64,000 nt of DNA from Thalassorhabdus alkalitolerans (GTDB lineage: Bacteria > Bacillota > Bacilli > Bacillales > Marinococcaceae), in assembly GCF_042656585.1 (NCBI RefSeq), contig NZ_JBHSPG010000023.1. One strand, written 5' to 3'. Shown here one piece after another: positions 44,701 to 53,736 of this stretch. Within the stretch, counting starts at the first letter, position 1; each line of letters begins with the position of its first letter. The notes under the pieces were generated by a model that worked only from the letters and a program-made list of their open reading frames with translations, was not told the origin of the DNA and did no database searches. Position numbers and translations under genes: made by a program.

Positions 44701-45643
44701 AGGACGATTGGTTATCCTCGCAATCCTCAGTACTGCTTTGATCGGGGCATTTGTCTTTGTAAATGTGGGCAGCAACTGGGACTACGTCCTTCCTAGACGA
44801 GGAGTGGCTGTGTACGCCATGATCCTTACCGGGACGGCGATTGCTTTTTCAACCTTGATATTTCAAACCATCACAAACAACCGAATTTTAACACCAAGTA
44901 TTTTAGGGCTTGATTCCCTTTACATGCTCATACAGACTTTTATCATTTTTGTATTTGGTTCAATGTCCACCTTAATGAGCAGCAATATTAACTTTTTGCT
45001 TTCAGTCGGGTTAATGTTGATTTTTTCAGCACTTTTATATCGCCTTTTCTTTAAAAAGAATCAGCAGAATATATACTTGCTTTTGCTGCTTGGTATCATT
45101 TTTGGAACCCTTTTTTCCAGCTTGTCAGGTTACATGGAGATGCTGATAGACCCCAACGAGTTCCAAATTGTCCAGGATCGCTCCTTTGCCAGCTTTAACA
45201 ATGTAAAAACAGATCTGATTTATCTTTCAACTATTTTGATAGTGTTGTGTGCTGTCTATGTTTCCAGGTTTGCAAAATACTTGAATGTACTTTCACTTGG
45301 AAGAGAGCATGCGATCAACCTGGGAGTTAATTATGATTATGTAGTGAAAAGGTTACTAATCGTAGTGGTTATCCTAATTTCTGTAGCCACAGCACTTGTC
45401 GGGCCAATTACATTTTTAGGACTGCTGGTGGTTAACGTCGCGTACTCCTTCATTAACACATACAGACATGGCTATCTAATTATTGGTTCCATTCTCATCA
45501 GTATCGTTGCTTTGGTCGGAGGACAGCTCGTTGTTGAAAGAGTTCTTGGCTTTTCCGTGCCTATCAGTGTAGTAATTAATCTAGTTGGCGGTACTTATTT
45601 CATTTATCTTTTATTAAAGGAGAGTAAAAAATGGTCACAGTAA
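44690..45643 (+). CDS. yclO: Iron-siderophore ABC transporter permease (YclO type)
   Basis: 317 residues, second FecCD permease of the heterodimer. Segments RRGVAVYAMILTGTAIAFST, NRILTPSILGLDSLYMLIQT and SLGREHAINLGVNYDYVVK (coupling helix) match YclO. Translationally coupled to genes on both sides (11- and 13-base overlaps). Confidence 0.93.
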   Translation: MGFKGRLVILAILSTALIGAFVFVNVGSNWDYVLPRRGVAVYAMILTGTAIAFSTLIFQTITNNRILTPSILGLDSLYMLIQTFIIFVFGSMSTLMSSNINFLLSVGLMLIFSALLYRLFFKKNQQNIYLLLLLGIIFGTLFSSLSGYMEMLIDPNEFQIVQDRSFASFNNVKTDLIYLSTILIVLCAVYVSRFAKYLNVLSLGREHAINLGVNYDYVVKRLLIVVVILISVATALVGPITFLGLLVVNVAYSFINTYRHGYLIIGSILISIVALVGGQLVVERVLGFSVPISVVINLVGGTYFIYLLLKESKKWSQ

Positions 45644-46389
45644 ACAGCGTTTCAAAAAAGTATGGTGAAAAAACAGTAGTAGAAGATGTATCCCTTACCA
45701 TTGAGAAACAAAAGATTACTTCCTTTATCGGTCCAAATGGGGCCGGAAAAAGTACTCTTCTTTCCACAATCAGCCGTTTGATTGCAAAAGATGCTGGTGA
45801 AATTTTGATAGATGATGAAAAGGTAGAAAACTGGCAGAGCAAAGAGTTGGCTAAGAAAATCTCTATCTTAAAGCAGTCCAACAATGTCGGCATCAGGCTC
45901 ACAGTAAGAGAGCTTGTAGCCTTTGGCCGATTCCCCTACTCTCAGGGGAGGCTTAAAAGAGAAGACCATCGATTTATTGACGAAGCAATTGAATATATGG
46001 GGCTCACAGAAATTGAAGATAAGTATCTTGATCAGCTAAGCGGCGGTCAGAGACAGCGAGCGTATATCTCTATGGTCCTTGCCCAGGATACGGAATATAT
46101 TCTGTTAGATGAGCCATTGAACAACCTTGACATGAAACACTCCGTACAAATTATGAAAATCCTTCGAAAGCTTGTAAATGATCTGGGGAAAACCATAGTT
46201 ATTGTGCTGCATGATATTAATTTTGCCTCTTGCTACTCTGACAACATCGTTGCAATGAAAGATGGAAAGATTGCTGGAATTGGCAAAAAAGATGACATTA
46301 TCGACTCCTGTGCGTTGAAGCAAATTTATGATATGGATGTGGACATTAAAGAAATCAATAACAACAAAATCTGTGTGTATTACACATAA
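45631..46389 (+). CDS. yclP: Iron-siderophore ABC transporter ATPase (YclP type)
   Basis: 252 residues. Walker A GPNGAGKST, Q-loop KQSN, signature LSGGQRQRAYI, Walker B ILLDEPLNNLD and switch His in VLHDINFA. Powers the YclNO permease. AAGGAGAG ribosome binding site overlapping the yclO end; 128 bases to yclQ. Confidence 0.94.
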   Translation: MVTVNSVSKKYGEKTVVEDVSLTIEKQKITSFIGPNGAGKSTLLSTISRLIAKDAGEILIDDEKVENWQSKELAKKISILKQSNNVGIRLTVRELVAFGRFPYSQGRLKREDHRFIDEAIEYMGLTEIEDKYLDQLSGGQRQRAYISMVLAQDTEYILLDEPLNNLDMKHSVQIMKILRKLVNDLGKTIVIVLHDINFASCYSDNIVAMKDGKIAGIGKKDDIIDSCALKQIYDMDVDIKEINNNKICVYYT

Positions 46390-46517
46390 TTGCTTTAAAA
46401 CATAACGCATTAAAGGAGGAGAGGCGAGAGGCATCTAAAGGGCAAGCTGCAGGCATGGTTGGTTTCACCTTATATCATAGGCTGATAAATTTTACTTAGA
46501 AGAGGTGTAGAAGAGAG

Positions 46518-47528
46518 ATGAAGAAATTATCCTTATTTTTGTTAACCGCTTTGCTATTGCTTGTATTAGCAGCGTGCGGAACTGACGGAGAATCTGAGGA
46601 AGCATCGGGAGCTGTGGACGAAGGAGAAGCAGAGGAAGAGGCAGCAGAAGAAAATGAAAAAGCAGAAGCAGAGGAAGCTTCTGAAATCACTGTAACCCAT
46701 GAGCTCGGTGAAACTGTTGTGCCAAAGAACCCTGAATCAGTTGTTGTCTTTGACTTTGGTGTGCTTGATACGTTGGACACGTTAGGTGTGGAAGGCATTA
46801 CTGGGATCCCTCAAGGGGGCAAGGTTCCTGAGTACCTTTCTGAGTATGCTGGAGAAGAGTATGAAAACGTAGGGACACTAGTAGAAGCAGATTTTGAAAC
46901 TGTTCATGCCCTTGATCCGGAGCTTATCATTATTTCCGGCCGTCAATCAGACAATTATGATGAATTTTCTTCTATTGCTCCAACTATCTATTCAGGTGTA
47001 GATACTGGCAGGTATGTAGAATCGTTCGAAGAAAATGTTGAAGTACTGGCTGAAATCTTTGAAAAAGAAGCAGAAGCAGAGGAAGCTTTGGCTGAAGTCC
47101 ATCAATCTATTGAGGCGTTGAATGAAGATGCAACAGCTGATGACGGGAAATCACTTGTGGTACTGGCCAATGAAGGAAGCGTAAGTGCATACGGACCATC
47201 CTCTCGTTATGGAATGATTCACGATAACTTTGGATTTGAGCCAGTAGATGAAAATATCGAATCATCCACTCATGGACAAAGTATTTCTTATGAGTATATT
47301 TCAGAAAACAACCCAGATTATATGTTTGTGATTGATAGAGGAGCAGCTGTTGGTGATGGAGATGAATCATCTCTAACAAATGTCATTGAAAATGAGCTTG
47401 TTCAAACAACAGAAGCATACAAAAATGATAAAATCCTTTATTTAGATCCAGAATTCTGGTATCTTTCCGGCGGCGGTCTTACATCTGTTCAGGAAATGGT
47501 AAATGAAGCAGCACAAATGCTAGAATAA
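46518..47528 (+). CDS. yclQ: Siderophore-binding lipoprotein (YclQ type)
   Basis: 336 residues. Lipobox LAACG near residue 18, an acidic Glu/Ala linker, then a class III binding-protein fold: VTHELGETVVPKNPESVVVF, LDPELIIISGRQSD, and a long connecting helix. Closest in layout to YclQ, the petrobactin receptor. Last gene of the importer. Terminator follows. Confidence 0.92.
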   Translation: MKKLSLFLLTALLLLVLAACGTDGESEEASGAVDEGEAEEEAAEENEKAEAEEASEITVTHELGETVVPKNPESVVVFDFGVLDTLDTLGVEGITGIPQGGKVPEYLSEYAGEEYENVGTLVEADFETVHALDPELIIISGRQSDNYDEFSSIAPTIYSGVDTGRYVESFEENVEVLAEIFEKEAEAEEALAEVHQSIEALNEDATADDGKSLVVLANEGSVSAYGPSSRYGMIHDNFGFEPVDENIESSTHGQSISYEYISENNPDYMFVIDRGAAVGDGDESSLTNVIENELVQTTEAYKNDKILYLDPEFWYLSGGGLTSVQEMVNEAAQMLE

Positions 47529-47535
47529 AGGAAAA

Positions 47536-47569
47536 GGTCGGCCCAATGAAAATTGAGCCGGCTTTTTTT
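47536..47569 (+). terminator. yclNOPQ terminator
   Basis: GTCGGC-CAAT / ATTG-GCCGGC hairpin with GAAA loop and seven T. Confidence 0.85.
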
Positions 47570-47580
47570 CTTTCAGGGGG

Positions 47581-47706
47581 TTTTCATGGGTGCCTGGCAC
47601 CCTGAGGCTGTTGTAACAAAAGAATCAGTGAAATACTGGAGAATCAGGTAGTGCAGCGGTTTGAAATATTACAGTAGCAAAGGGTGCCAGGCACCGTAGA
47701 TGAAAA
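47581..47706. repeat. REPIN/MITE-like palindromic element
   Basis: A 126-base unit with inverted ends TTTTCAT...ATGAAAA. Inside each end is a palindrome: GGGTGCCTGGCACCC (47588-47602) and GGTGCCAGGCACC (47683-47695). Further in, GCTGTTGTAA is mirrored by GCTACTGTAA read from the other end. Looks like two REP-type units in inverted order, as in REPINs moved by RAYT transposases; no RAYT gene is present in the window. The rest of the gap before the DUF368 gene shows nothing else. Confidence 0.6.
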
Positions 47707-47832
47707 TTCGTGATAAAGACATAGGAAGCGGGGAAAGTTAGTGCTAAAATAAAGAGCAGCGTATTTTTGCATGAGTGATGTTACACTCAATCACTCAACT
47801 ATGAAAGTAGTTTTACAGAAGGAGAATGTACA

Positions 47833-48687
47833 GTGTTAAATTGGCGGAATATCGTGCCCGGTGTACTAATGGGCATAAGTGACTTGATCCCGGGAGTAAG
47901 CGGGGGTACGATCGCTTTGCTCGTGGGAGTCTATTATCGTTTAATAGCCGCAATAGACGGGATATTTTCCAGGGAGTGGAAGAAGCATCTCATGTTTTTA
48001 ATTCCTTTAGGAACAGGTGTGGTGCTTGCATTGCTTTCTATGAGCCGACTCATTGAATGGCTCCTGGCTGATTACCCTCAGCCAACGTTTTTCTTTTTTC
48101 TTGGGTTGATTATAGGGATCATTCCTTTTCTTTTAAAAGAAGTTGATTATAAAAAGACCTTTAAAGGAAAACACATAGCTCTCCTGCTTGCAGCTGCAGC
48201 CATTGTGGCTTCCACAGCCTTCATAAGGGATGAAGAAATGTCTGCGGTGATGTCTAATTTAACTGCAATGGACTATCTTCTGTTATTTTTCGGAGGATGG
48301 GCAGCAAGCAGTGCAATGATCTTGCCTGGAGTCAGTGGTTCTTTTGTCTTTTTATTAATAGGAATTTACCCGACTGTTCTTAACGCCATTTCTACGATTA
48401 ACATCCCTGTCATTATTGTCGTAGGGGCAGGAATTGCTCTTGGTTTAATCATTACAAGCAAAATTATAAAGAAACTGATCAGAAATTATAAGATAGGAAC
48501 ATATGCAGTAATGACCGGTCTGGTCACTGGCTCTATATTCGTTGTCTTTCCTGGAATAGAAGGAAGTATGTTTCTTTTCCTCATAAGTCTTGTAACCTTT
48601 ATCGCTGGTTTATTTTGTTCTCTTAAGCTCAGTTCTCTCGGAGAAAAAGCAAAAGCTTCTCAGTTAAAGGTGACACGAGCTTCATAA
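47833..48687 (+). CDS. DUF368 polyprenyl-phosphate transporter (PopT type)
   Basis: 284 residues, about eight helices. Two internal repeats with the DUF368 signature: SDLIPGVSGGTIALLVGVY near the N-terminus and MILPGVSGSFVFLLIGIYP in the second half. DUF368 proteins (PopT) were shown to recycle undecaprenyl phosphate across the membrane, important in alkaline conditions. GTG start after AAGGAGAATG. Single gene. Confidence 0.87.
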   Translation: MLNWRNIVPGVLMGISDLIPGVSGGTIALLVGVYYRLIAAIDGIFSREWKKHLMFLIPLGTGVVLALLSMSRLIEWLLADYPQPTFFFFLGLIIGIIPFLLKEVDYKKTFKGKHIALLLAAAAIVASTAFIRDEEMSAVMSNLTAMDYLLLFFGGWAASSAMILPGVSGSFVFLLIGIYPTVLNAISTINIPVIIVVGAGIALGLIITSKIIKKLIRNYKIGTYAVMTGLVTGSIFVVFPGIEGSMFLFLISLVTFIAGLFCSLKLSSLGEKAKASQLKVTRAS

Positions 48688-48722
48688 ATTTAAAAAGGAA
48701 AATTTTAAAGAATACTCTAACT

Positions 48723-48751
48723 TTTAAAGGAAAGTATGGTATTTTTATAGT
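48723..48751 (+). promoter_or_regulatory. Candidate promoter of thiamine salvage operon
   Basis: TTTAAA, 17-base spacer, TATAGT, about 30 bases before the riboswitch. The -35 is weak. Confidence 0.4.
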
Positions 48752-48780
48752 AAGGCATAAAAAAACAGAATACACAGAAA

Positions 48781-48870
48781 CCACTAGGGGTGCTTTGAAA
48801 AAGCTGAGAATGACCGTATGGTCTAAACCCTATCACCTGAACTAGGTAATACTAGCGGAGGGAAGTGGCG
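48781..48870 (+). ncRNA. TPP (THI-box) riboswitch
   Basis: Classic THI element: CCACTAGGGGTGCT, GCTGAGA, ACCCTATCACCTGAACT, AGGTAATACTAGCGGAGGGA and AGTGG closing P1 with the 5' CCACT. It senses thiamine pyrophosphate. AGTGGC (48864-48869) is complementary to GCCACT in the downstream terminator, giving an antiterminator when TPP is absent. Confidence 0.96.
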
Positions 48871-48943
48871 TTAAGACAAGCCTGATAGTACAGGTATACT
48901 CCCTGTACCTGGCAGTCTTTGTATATATTACTTCGTATATGCG

Positions 48944-48972
48944 GCCACTCTTTTCCTAGAGTGGTTTTTTTA
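48944..48972 (+). terminator. Riboswitch-controlled terminator
   Basis: CCACTC / GAGTGG hairpin and seven T; the 5' arm competes with riboswitch P1 3' strand as described. Confidence 0.9.
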
Positions 48973-49000
48973 ATGGGTGAAATTACTAATGTCCAGTCAA

Positions 49001-49029
49001 GACCAGACCAGACCAGACCAGACCAGACC
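49001..49029 (+). repeat. (GACCA)n pentanucleotide microsatellite
   Basis: Five perfect GACCA units plus GACC between the riboswitch terminator and the ylmB ribosome binding site. Perfect short tandem repeats of this size mutate by slippage. It is untranslated from the chosen start. Confidence 0.92.
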
Positions 49030-49055
49030 TTTTCATGAGAGAGGAAGGAGTGAAG

Positions 49056-50336
49056 ATGTTGCACGAAACAATTACGCAAATTTTAGAGCAGGTAGACAGG
49101 AGAAAAGAAGAATTAATTGAACAGGTAGGTGACCTTATACGTTTCCAAACCCCCAGTCCGCCTGCCCGCAACACAAAAGAGGCACAGCACTACATAGCAT
49201 CAAAGTTAAACAGCCTGGGGTTTGAGGTTGACATGTGGGATGTGTTTCCTGACGACCCGAACGTAGTAGGGACATTAAAAGGAACCCATTCTGGTAAAGC
49301 CAACAGTTTAATTATTAATGGTCATATGGATGTGGCGGAAGTCGGGGAAGATCTAACTCAATGGAAACATGACCCTTTTACTCCTGTTGTAGAAGACGGG
49401 CGGTTATACGGGAGAGGGACAGCAGATATGAAAGGCGGAATGGGAGGAGCTCTTTTTGCCGTACAACTTCTTCGCGAGCAGGGAATCAGCTTGCCTGGCG
49501 ACCTGATTTTTCAATCGGTAATTGGTGAGGAAGTAGGGGAAGCAGGTACCCTTGAATGCTGTGAACGGGGGTATAAGGCTGATTTGGCAGTAGTTGTGGA
49601 TACAAGTGATCTTCACATTCAAGGGCAGGGAGGAGTGATTACCGGCTGGGTTACAATAAAGAGCCCCCAAACCTATCACGATGCTACTCGCCGGAATATG
49701 ATTCACGCAGGGGGCGGTCTATACGCAGCTAGTGCCATTGAAAAAATGACGAAAATCATTCAGGGCTTGCAGGAGCTTGAACGGCACTGGGCTGTAACAA
49801 AATCCTATCCTGGTTTCCCCCCTGGTATGACTACCATTAACCCCTCTGTGATTGAAGGGGGAAGACATGCCGCCTTTGTGGCTGATGAGTGCCGATTATG
49901 GATTACGGTTCATTTTTACCCGGATGAGAATCATGAACAGGTTGCTAAAGAAGTAGAAGAGCATTTATTAAAAGTGGCCGAATCTGATCCTTGGCTGAGG
50001 GAGCATCCGCCGCTTTTTCGCTGGGGTGGCAAGTCGATGATTGAGGACCGGGGGGAAATCTTCCCTTCACTGGATATTGACCCTGAATCCAAAGAAGTGG
50101 CTGCGGTGAAACAGGCTCATCAGCGAATCTTTCAGACCATCCCTGAAACAGGGATGTCGCCTACCGTAACTGATGGGGGCTGGCTTGGGGATGCGGGCAT
50201 TCCGACTGTTATTTATGGTCCTGGTGACTTATATAACGCCCATGCAGTTAATGAATCTGTTGAGATCGAACAGATAGTTCAATTTACAAAGGTCATGATT
50301 ACTCTGATATACGAGTGGTGTCATAAAGAAAAATAG
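49056..50336 (+). CDS. ylmB: Formylaminopyrimidine deformylase (YlmB-type M20 hydrolase)
   Basis: 426 residues, M20/ArgE peptidase family. Metal ligands in NGHMDVAEVG, LYGRGTADMKGG, and the catalytic Glu in VIGEEVGEAG; late His in YGPGDLYNAHAVNE. In B. halodurans YlmB removes the formyl group from N-formyl-4-amino-5-aminomethyl-2-methylpyrimidine, a thiamine breakdown product, in the same operon type. ATG at 49056 follows GGAAGGAGTG; an ATG seven codons upstream lacks a site. First gene after the TPP riboswitch. Confidence 0.9.
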   Translation: MLHETITQILEQVDRRKEELIEQVGDLIRFQTPSPPARNTKEAQHYIASKLNSLGFEVDMWDVFPDDPNVVGTLKGTHSGKANSLIINGHMDVAEVGEDLTQWKHDPFTPVVEDGRLYGRGTADMKGGMGGALFAVQLLREQGISLPGDLIFQSVIGEEVGEAGTLECCERGYKADLAVVVDTSDLHIQGQGGVITGWVTIKSPQTYHDATRRNMIHAGGGLYAASAIEKMTKIIQGLQELERHWAVTKSYPGFPPGMTTINPSVIEGGRHAAFVADECRLWITVHFYPDENHEQVAKEVEEHLLKVAESDPWLREHPPLFRWGGKSMIEDRGEIFPSLDIDPESKEVAAVKQAHQRIFQTIPETGMSPTVTDGGWLGDAGIPTVIYGPGDLYNAHAVNESVEIEQIVQFTKVMITLIYEWCHKEK

Positions 50337-50351
50337 AAAGGATGAATGCAA

Positions 50352-51026
50352 ATGAAATTTAGTGAACGCTTATACGAAAAGGTCCAGCCAATTTGGAAAA
50401 AGAATCATGAACACCCTTTTGTGCAAGGAATGGGAAACGGATCACTTGATAAGGAAAAGTTCCGCTACTATATGATCCAGGATTATTTATATTTAATAGA
50501 TTACTCTAAACTCTTTGCAATCGGCACCGTAAAAGCTAACGATCTAAAAACGATGGGGAAATTTGCTGAACTTCTTGATTCAACGCTGAATACTGAAATG
50601 AGTCTTCACCGTCAATATGCAAAGAAGTTCGATATTTCTGAAGAAGAGCTGGAAAACGCAGAGCCTGCTGCAATGACACTTTCTTATTCTCATTACATGC
50701 TTCATGTCGGTCAGAACGAAGGGCTGGCAGAGTTAGTGGCCGCCCTGCTTCCATGCATGTGGAGCTATGCGGAGATTGGAAAAGAATTAAGCAAAATACC
50801 GGGAGCCGCTGAGCATGAATTTTACGGTGACTGGATCAGCATGTATGCGGACGATGAATTTCAGGAATTAGCAAAGTGGACCATTGATCTTCTTGACGAT
50901 TTAACAGAAGGAAAACCTGAACATGAGTTAGCTCGGATTGAGGATATTTTCTTAAATACAACCCGATTTGAATTTATGTTCTGGGACATGGCCTACAACC
51001 AGGAGATGTGGCCGGCAGATGAGTAG
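50352..51026 (+). CDS. tenA: Aminopyrimidine aminohydrolase / thiaminase II (TenA)
   Basis: 224 residues, all-helical. Catalytic Cys in AALLPCMWSYAEIG; HPFVQGMGNGSLDKEKFRYY and QDYLYLIDYSK near the N-terminus; FWDMAYNQEMW at the end contains conserved aromatic/Glu residues. It hydrolyses aminopyrimidine to HMP for thiamine synthesis. AAAGGA fits the ATG at 50352, giving the usual MKFSE start; an ATG two codons earlier is too close. thiZ starts 8 bases before its stop. Confidence 0.94.
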   Translation: MKFSERLYEKVQPIWKKNHEHPFVQGMGNGSLDKEKFRYYMIQDYLYLIDYSKLFAIGTVKANDLKTMGKFAELLDSTLNTEMSLHRQYAKKFDISEEELENAEPAAMTLSYSHYMLHVGQNEGLAELVAALLPCMWSYAEIGKELSKIPGAAEHEFYGDWISMYADDEFQELAKWTIDLLDDLTEGKPEHELARIEDIFLNTTRFEFMFWDMAYNQEMWPADE

Positions 51027-51807
51027 TAAAGCCGCAAGGGATCATCTTTCTTTTTCCAATGTATCCTTTTCTTACAAAGGAAGACCTCCATCTTCTTTGT
51101 CTATCTTTGAAAACATCACGGTCAGCGTCAAAGAAAAGGAATTTGTAAGCATACTCGGTCCAAGCGGCTCTGGAAAATCTACTTTTTTCCGTCTGGCAAC
51201 AGGACTGGAACAGCCTGATACCGGAAGCATCTCTATTTCTCAAAAAGAAGAAAAAAACAGGCTGGGAAAAGTAGGATACATGCCGCAGCAGGATCTCCTG
51301 CTGCCCTGGAGGACGGTTTTGGAAAATGGTGTGCTGCCTATGGAGCTGCAAGGAGTATCTAGAAAAGAAGCAAAGAAACAGGTGCTCTCTCACATGAAGG
51401 AATTTGGCCTTGAAGGAAAAGAAAATGTGTATCCTCAGCAGCTCTCCGGCGGAATGAGGCAGAGAGTCTCCTTTTTACGGGCCATCCTTGGAGGAGCTGA
51501 TATTCTTCTATTAGATGAGCCTTTCAGCGCACTCGATTCTATGACTCGTTTTATGATGCAGGAGTGGCTCTTACTGCAGTGGCAAAAGTGGGAAAAGACC
51601 ATTATATTTATCACTCATGATGTGGAAGAAGCAATCTTTTTATCTGATCGAATTCTTATGCTCACTCCTCCGCCAATACAAACAGAATTTGAGACTATTG
51701 ATGTCACTCTTCCCAGACCAAGAACAGAAGAAAGCAGAAGCAGCCCTGTTTTTATGGAGCTTAAACAGAGACTTCTGCAAAAGATGAGGGCAAGGATAGA
51801 GCTATGA
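51019..51807 (+). CDS. thiZ: Thiamine-precursor ABC transporter ATPase ThiZ
   Basis: 262 residues. Walker A GPSGSGKST, PQQDLLLPWRTVLEN after the Q-loop as in NitT/TauT-type importers, signature LSGGMRQRVSFLRA, Walker B ILLLDEPFSALD, switch His FITHDVEEA. Start ATG overlaps tenA by 8 bases with AGGAGATG upstream; the frame is open further but inside tenA. Confidence 0.93.
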   Translation: MSSKAARDHLSFSNVSFSYKGRPPSSLSIFENITVSVKEKEFVSILGPSGSGKSTFFRLATGLEQPDTGSISISQKEEKNRLGKVGYMPQQDLLLPWRTVLENGVLPMELQGVSRKEAKKQVLSHMKEFGLEGKENVYPQQLSGGMRQRVSFLRAILGGADILLLDEPFSALDSMTRFMMQEWLLLQWQKWEKTIIFITHDVEEAIFLSDRILMLTPPPIQTEFETIDVTLPRPRTEESRSSPVFMELKQRLLQKMRARIEL

Positions 51808-52571
51808 TTTCCGCCAGGTTAAAAAGCTGGGTGTCGTATGGAGGAGCCGGGATACTAGCATTGCTTTTCATTATGGGCTGGGAAATAGGCGCAAGGATTT
51901 ACGATAAACCCTATATCCTCCCTGCGCCTTCTGGTATTTTAAGCAGACTTTGGGAATTAAGAGATGTGTTATTTACTGTGCACCTGTGGGCCACATTGCA
52001 AATTATCCTGATAGGACTTTGCATTTCAGTTGTATTTGGAACGGGCCTGGCTGTCCTTATGTCCAGGAGCCGGTTGGCCGAAAGGACTTTTTATCCAATC
52101 GTTATAGCCTCTCAAACGATTCCGATTATAGCTCTGGCTCCAATTTTTGTCCTCTGGTTTGGATATGACATATGGAGCAAAGTTGCTGTTACGGTACTGA
52201 TAACATTCTTTCCTATTACCGTCAGTTCATTTGACGGATTGCGATCGACAAGCAGGGAAATTGAAGACTTATTGAAAACGATGGGAGCTTCATCCAGACA
52301 GATTTTTTTCAAAGTCCAGGTGCCTTCCGCCCTTCCTTACTTTTTTTCAGGAATGAAGGTGGCCGTTACGTTAAGCGTAATCGGTGCAGCTATTGGAGAG
52401 TGGCTGGGAGCGAGCGCGGGACTTGGATATTTCAGCCGCAGAATGATGACACAAATGGACGGAGCCGGTGTATTTGCCCCGATTGTGCTGTTATCTGTCC
52501 TCGGGATTCTATTATTTCTGAGCATTAAACTAATAGAAGCAGCCACAACAAAATGGAGGAATGTAAAATGA
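51804..52571 (+). CDS. thiX: Thiamine-precursor ABC transporter permease ThiX
   Basis: 255 residues, six helices, BPD_transp_1 family. N-terminal GWEIGARIYDKPYILPAPSG is typical for the ThiX/SsuC group; the EAA loop DLLKTMGASSRQIFFKVQVP contacts ThiZ. Overlaps thiZ and thiY by 4 bases each. Confidence 0.92.
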   Translation: MISARLKSWVSYGGAGILALLFIMGWEIGARIYDKPYILPAPSGILSRLWELRDVLFTVHLWATLQIILIGLCISVVFGTGLAVLMSRSRLAERTFYPIVIASQTIPIIALAPIFVLWFGYDIWSKVAVTVLITFFPITVSSFDGLRSTSREIEDLLKTMGASSRQIFFKVQVPSALPYFFSGMKVAVTLSVIGAAIGEWLGASAGLGYFSRRMMTQMDGAGVFAPIVLLSVLGILLFLSIKLIEAATTKWRNVK

Positions 52572-53647
52572 CAAAAAGAAAACTGCTCACCAGGTCACTG
52601 GCCGGAGCTTCAGCTCTTTCTCTCTTTCTGATGGCTGGGTGTAATGGACAGGGAGAAGAAGACACTGAGAGTCCGGAAGAAGTGACAAACAATGGAGAGG
52701 AAGAGGAACGGCAGGCAGGAGAAGAATCAAATGAGCTGGAGCAAATAGAGGTTATGCTCGACTGGTATCCTAACGCAGTGCACAGTTACTTATATGCAGC
52801 TCAGGAACAGGGATATTTTGCAGAGGAAGGTGTAGAGGTGGATCTCATTTTTCCAGCCAATCCTACAGACCCTCTGAATTTAGCTGCTACAGGGGAAGTA
52901 ACTCTTGGCATTACATACCAGCCTGATGTGATTACAGCAAGGAACGAAGGAATCCCCGTGATTTCTGTTGCAGCTATTGTCCGTTCTCCTCTCAACCATA
53001 TCGTCTACCTGGAGGACTCGGGAATAGAGTCACCAAGTGATTTAGAAGGAAGGCAGGTAGGATATCCTGGTATACCGGTAAATGAACCTCTTATTGAAAC
53101 GATGGTTACAGAGGACGGGGGAAACATTGAAGAAGTAGAGCTGATTGATGTCGGGTTTGAACTTGGTTCTTCCATTGTGACAGAACGGGCTGATGCAGTT
53201 ATCGGGGCCTACATCAACCATGAAGTCCCTGTACTGGAGCATCAGGGACACGAAGTTGGCTATTTTGATCCAGTAGATTACGGAGTGCCGGCATTTTACG
53301 AGCTGGTGATGGTTACAAATGAAGATAACTTTGAAGAAAATGAAGACGTCATTCACCGTTTTTGGGAAGCTGCCAGCCGGGGTTATGAATACATGAAAGA
53401 GAATCCCGATGAAAGCCTGGATATTCTTTTTGGGCATGAAGACCAGGAAAACTTTCCTCTTGTCCGCGAAGTAGAGGAAGAAAGTCTGGACATTTTGCTT
53501 TCTCTTATGGAGGAGGAAGGAGAACCTTTTGGCAGCCAGTCCGAAGAATCCTGGGAGGAAACCATTGAATGGCTGGCTGAAACTGGTTATATTGATGAAC
53601 AGCCTTCCACTGAAGATATCTTTGTAAATATCGCAGAAGAAGAATAG
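52568..53647 (+). CDS. thiY: Formylaminopyrimidine-binding lipoprotein ThiY
   Basis: 359 residues. Signal peptide with lipobox LMAGC near residue 24, then a Glu-rich spacer, then the NMT1/THI5-like fold: VMLDWYPNAVHSYLYAAQEQ, FPANPTDPLNLAATGEVTLG, GITYQPDVITARNEGIPV. It delivers the formylated pyrimidine to ThiXZ. ATG overlaps the thiX stop, GGAGG upstream. Terminator follows. Confidence 0.93.
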   Translation: MTKRKLLTRSLAGASALSLFLMAGCNGQGEEDTESPEEVTNNGEEEERQAGEESNELEQIEVMLDWYPNAVHSYLYAAQEQGYFAEEGVEVDLIFPANPTDPLNLAATGEVTLGITYQPDVITARNEGIPVISVAAIVRSPLNHIVYLEDSGIESPSDLEGRQVGYPGIPVNEPLIETMVTEDGGNIEEVELIDVGFELGSSIVTERADAVIGAYINHEVPVLEHQGHEVGYFDPVDYGVPAFYELVMVTNEDNFEENEDVIHRFWEAASRGYEYMKENPDESLDILFGHEDQENFPLVREVEEESLDILLSLMEEEGEPFGSQSEESWEETIEWLAETGYIDEQPSTEDIFVNIAEEE

Positions 53648-53657
53648 ATATAAATAG

Positions 53658-53699
53658 AGCGTGTCCTCAGAAGTAGATTTGGGGATACGCTTTTTTTTA
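53658..53699 (+). terminator. Thiamine salvage operon terminator
   Basis: AGCGTGTCC / GGGATACGCT stem (with G-U pair) followed by eight T. Confidence 0.85.
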
Positions 53700-53736
53700 T
53701 GTTGCTTTTTATTTGCATGTGAGCTTTCCTCACATT

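Noticed and set aside
53706..53718. Possible -24/-12 element before the activator gene (TTGC...TTGCA)
   Set aside because: Lacks the essential GG at -24; only the -12 half fits.
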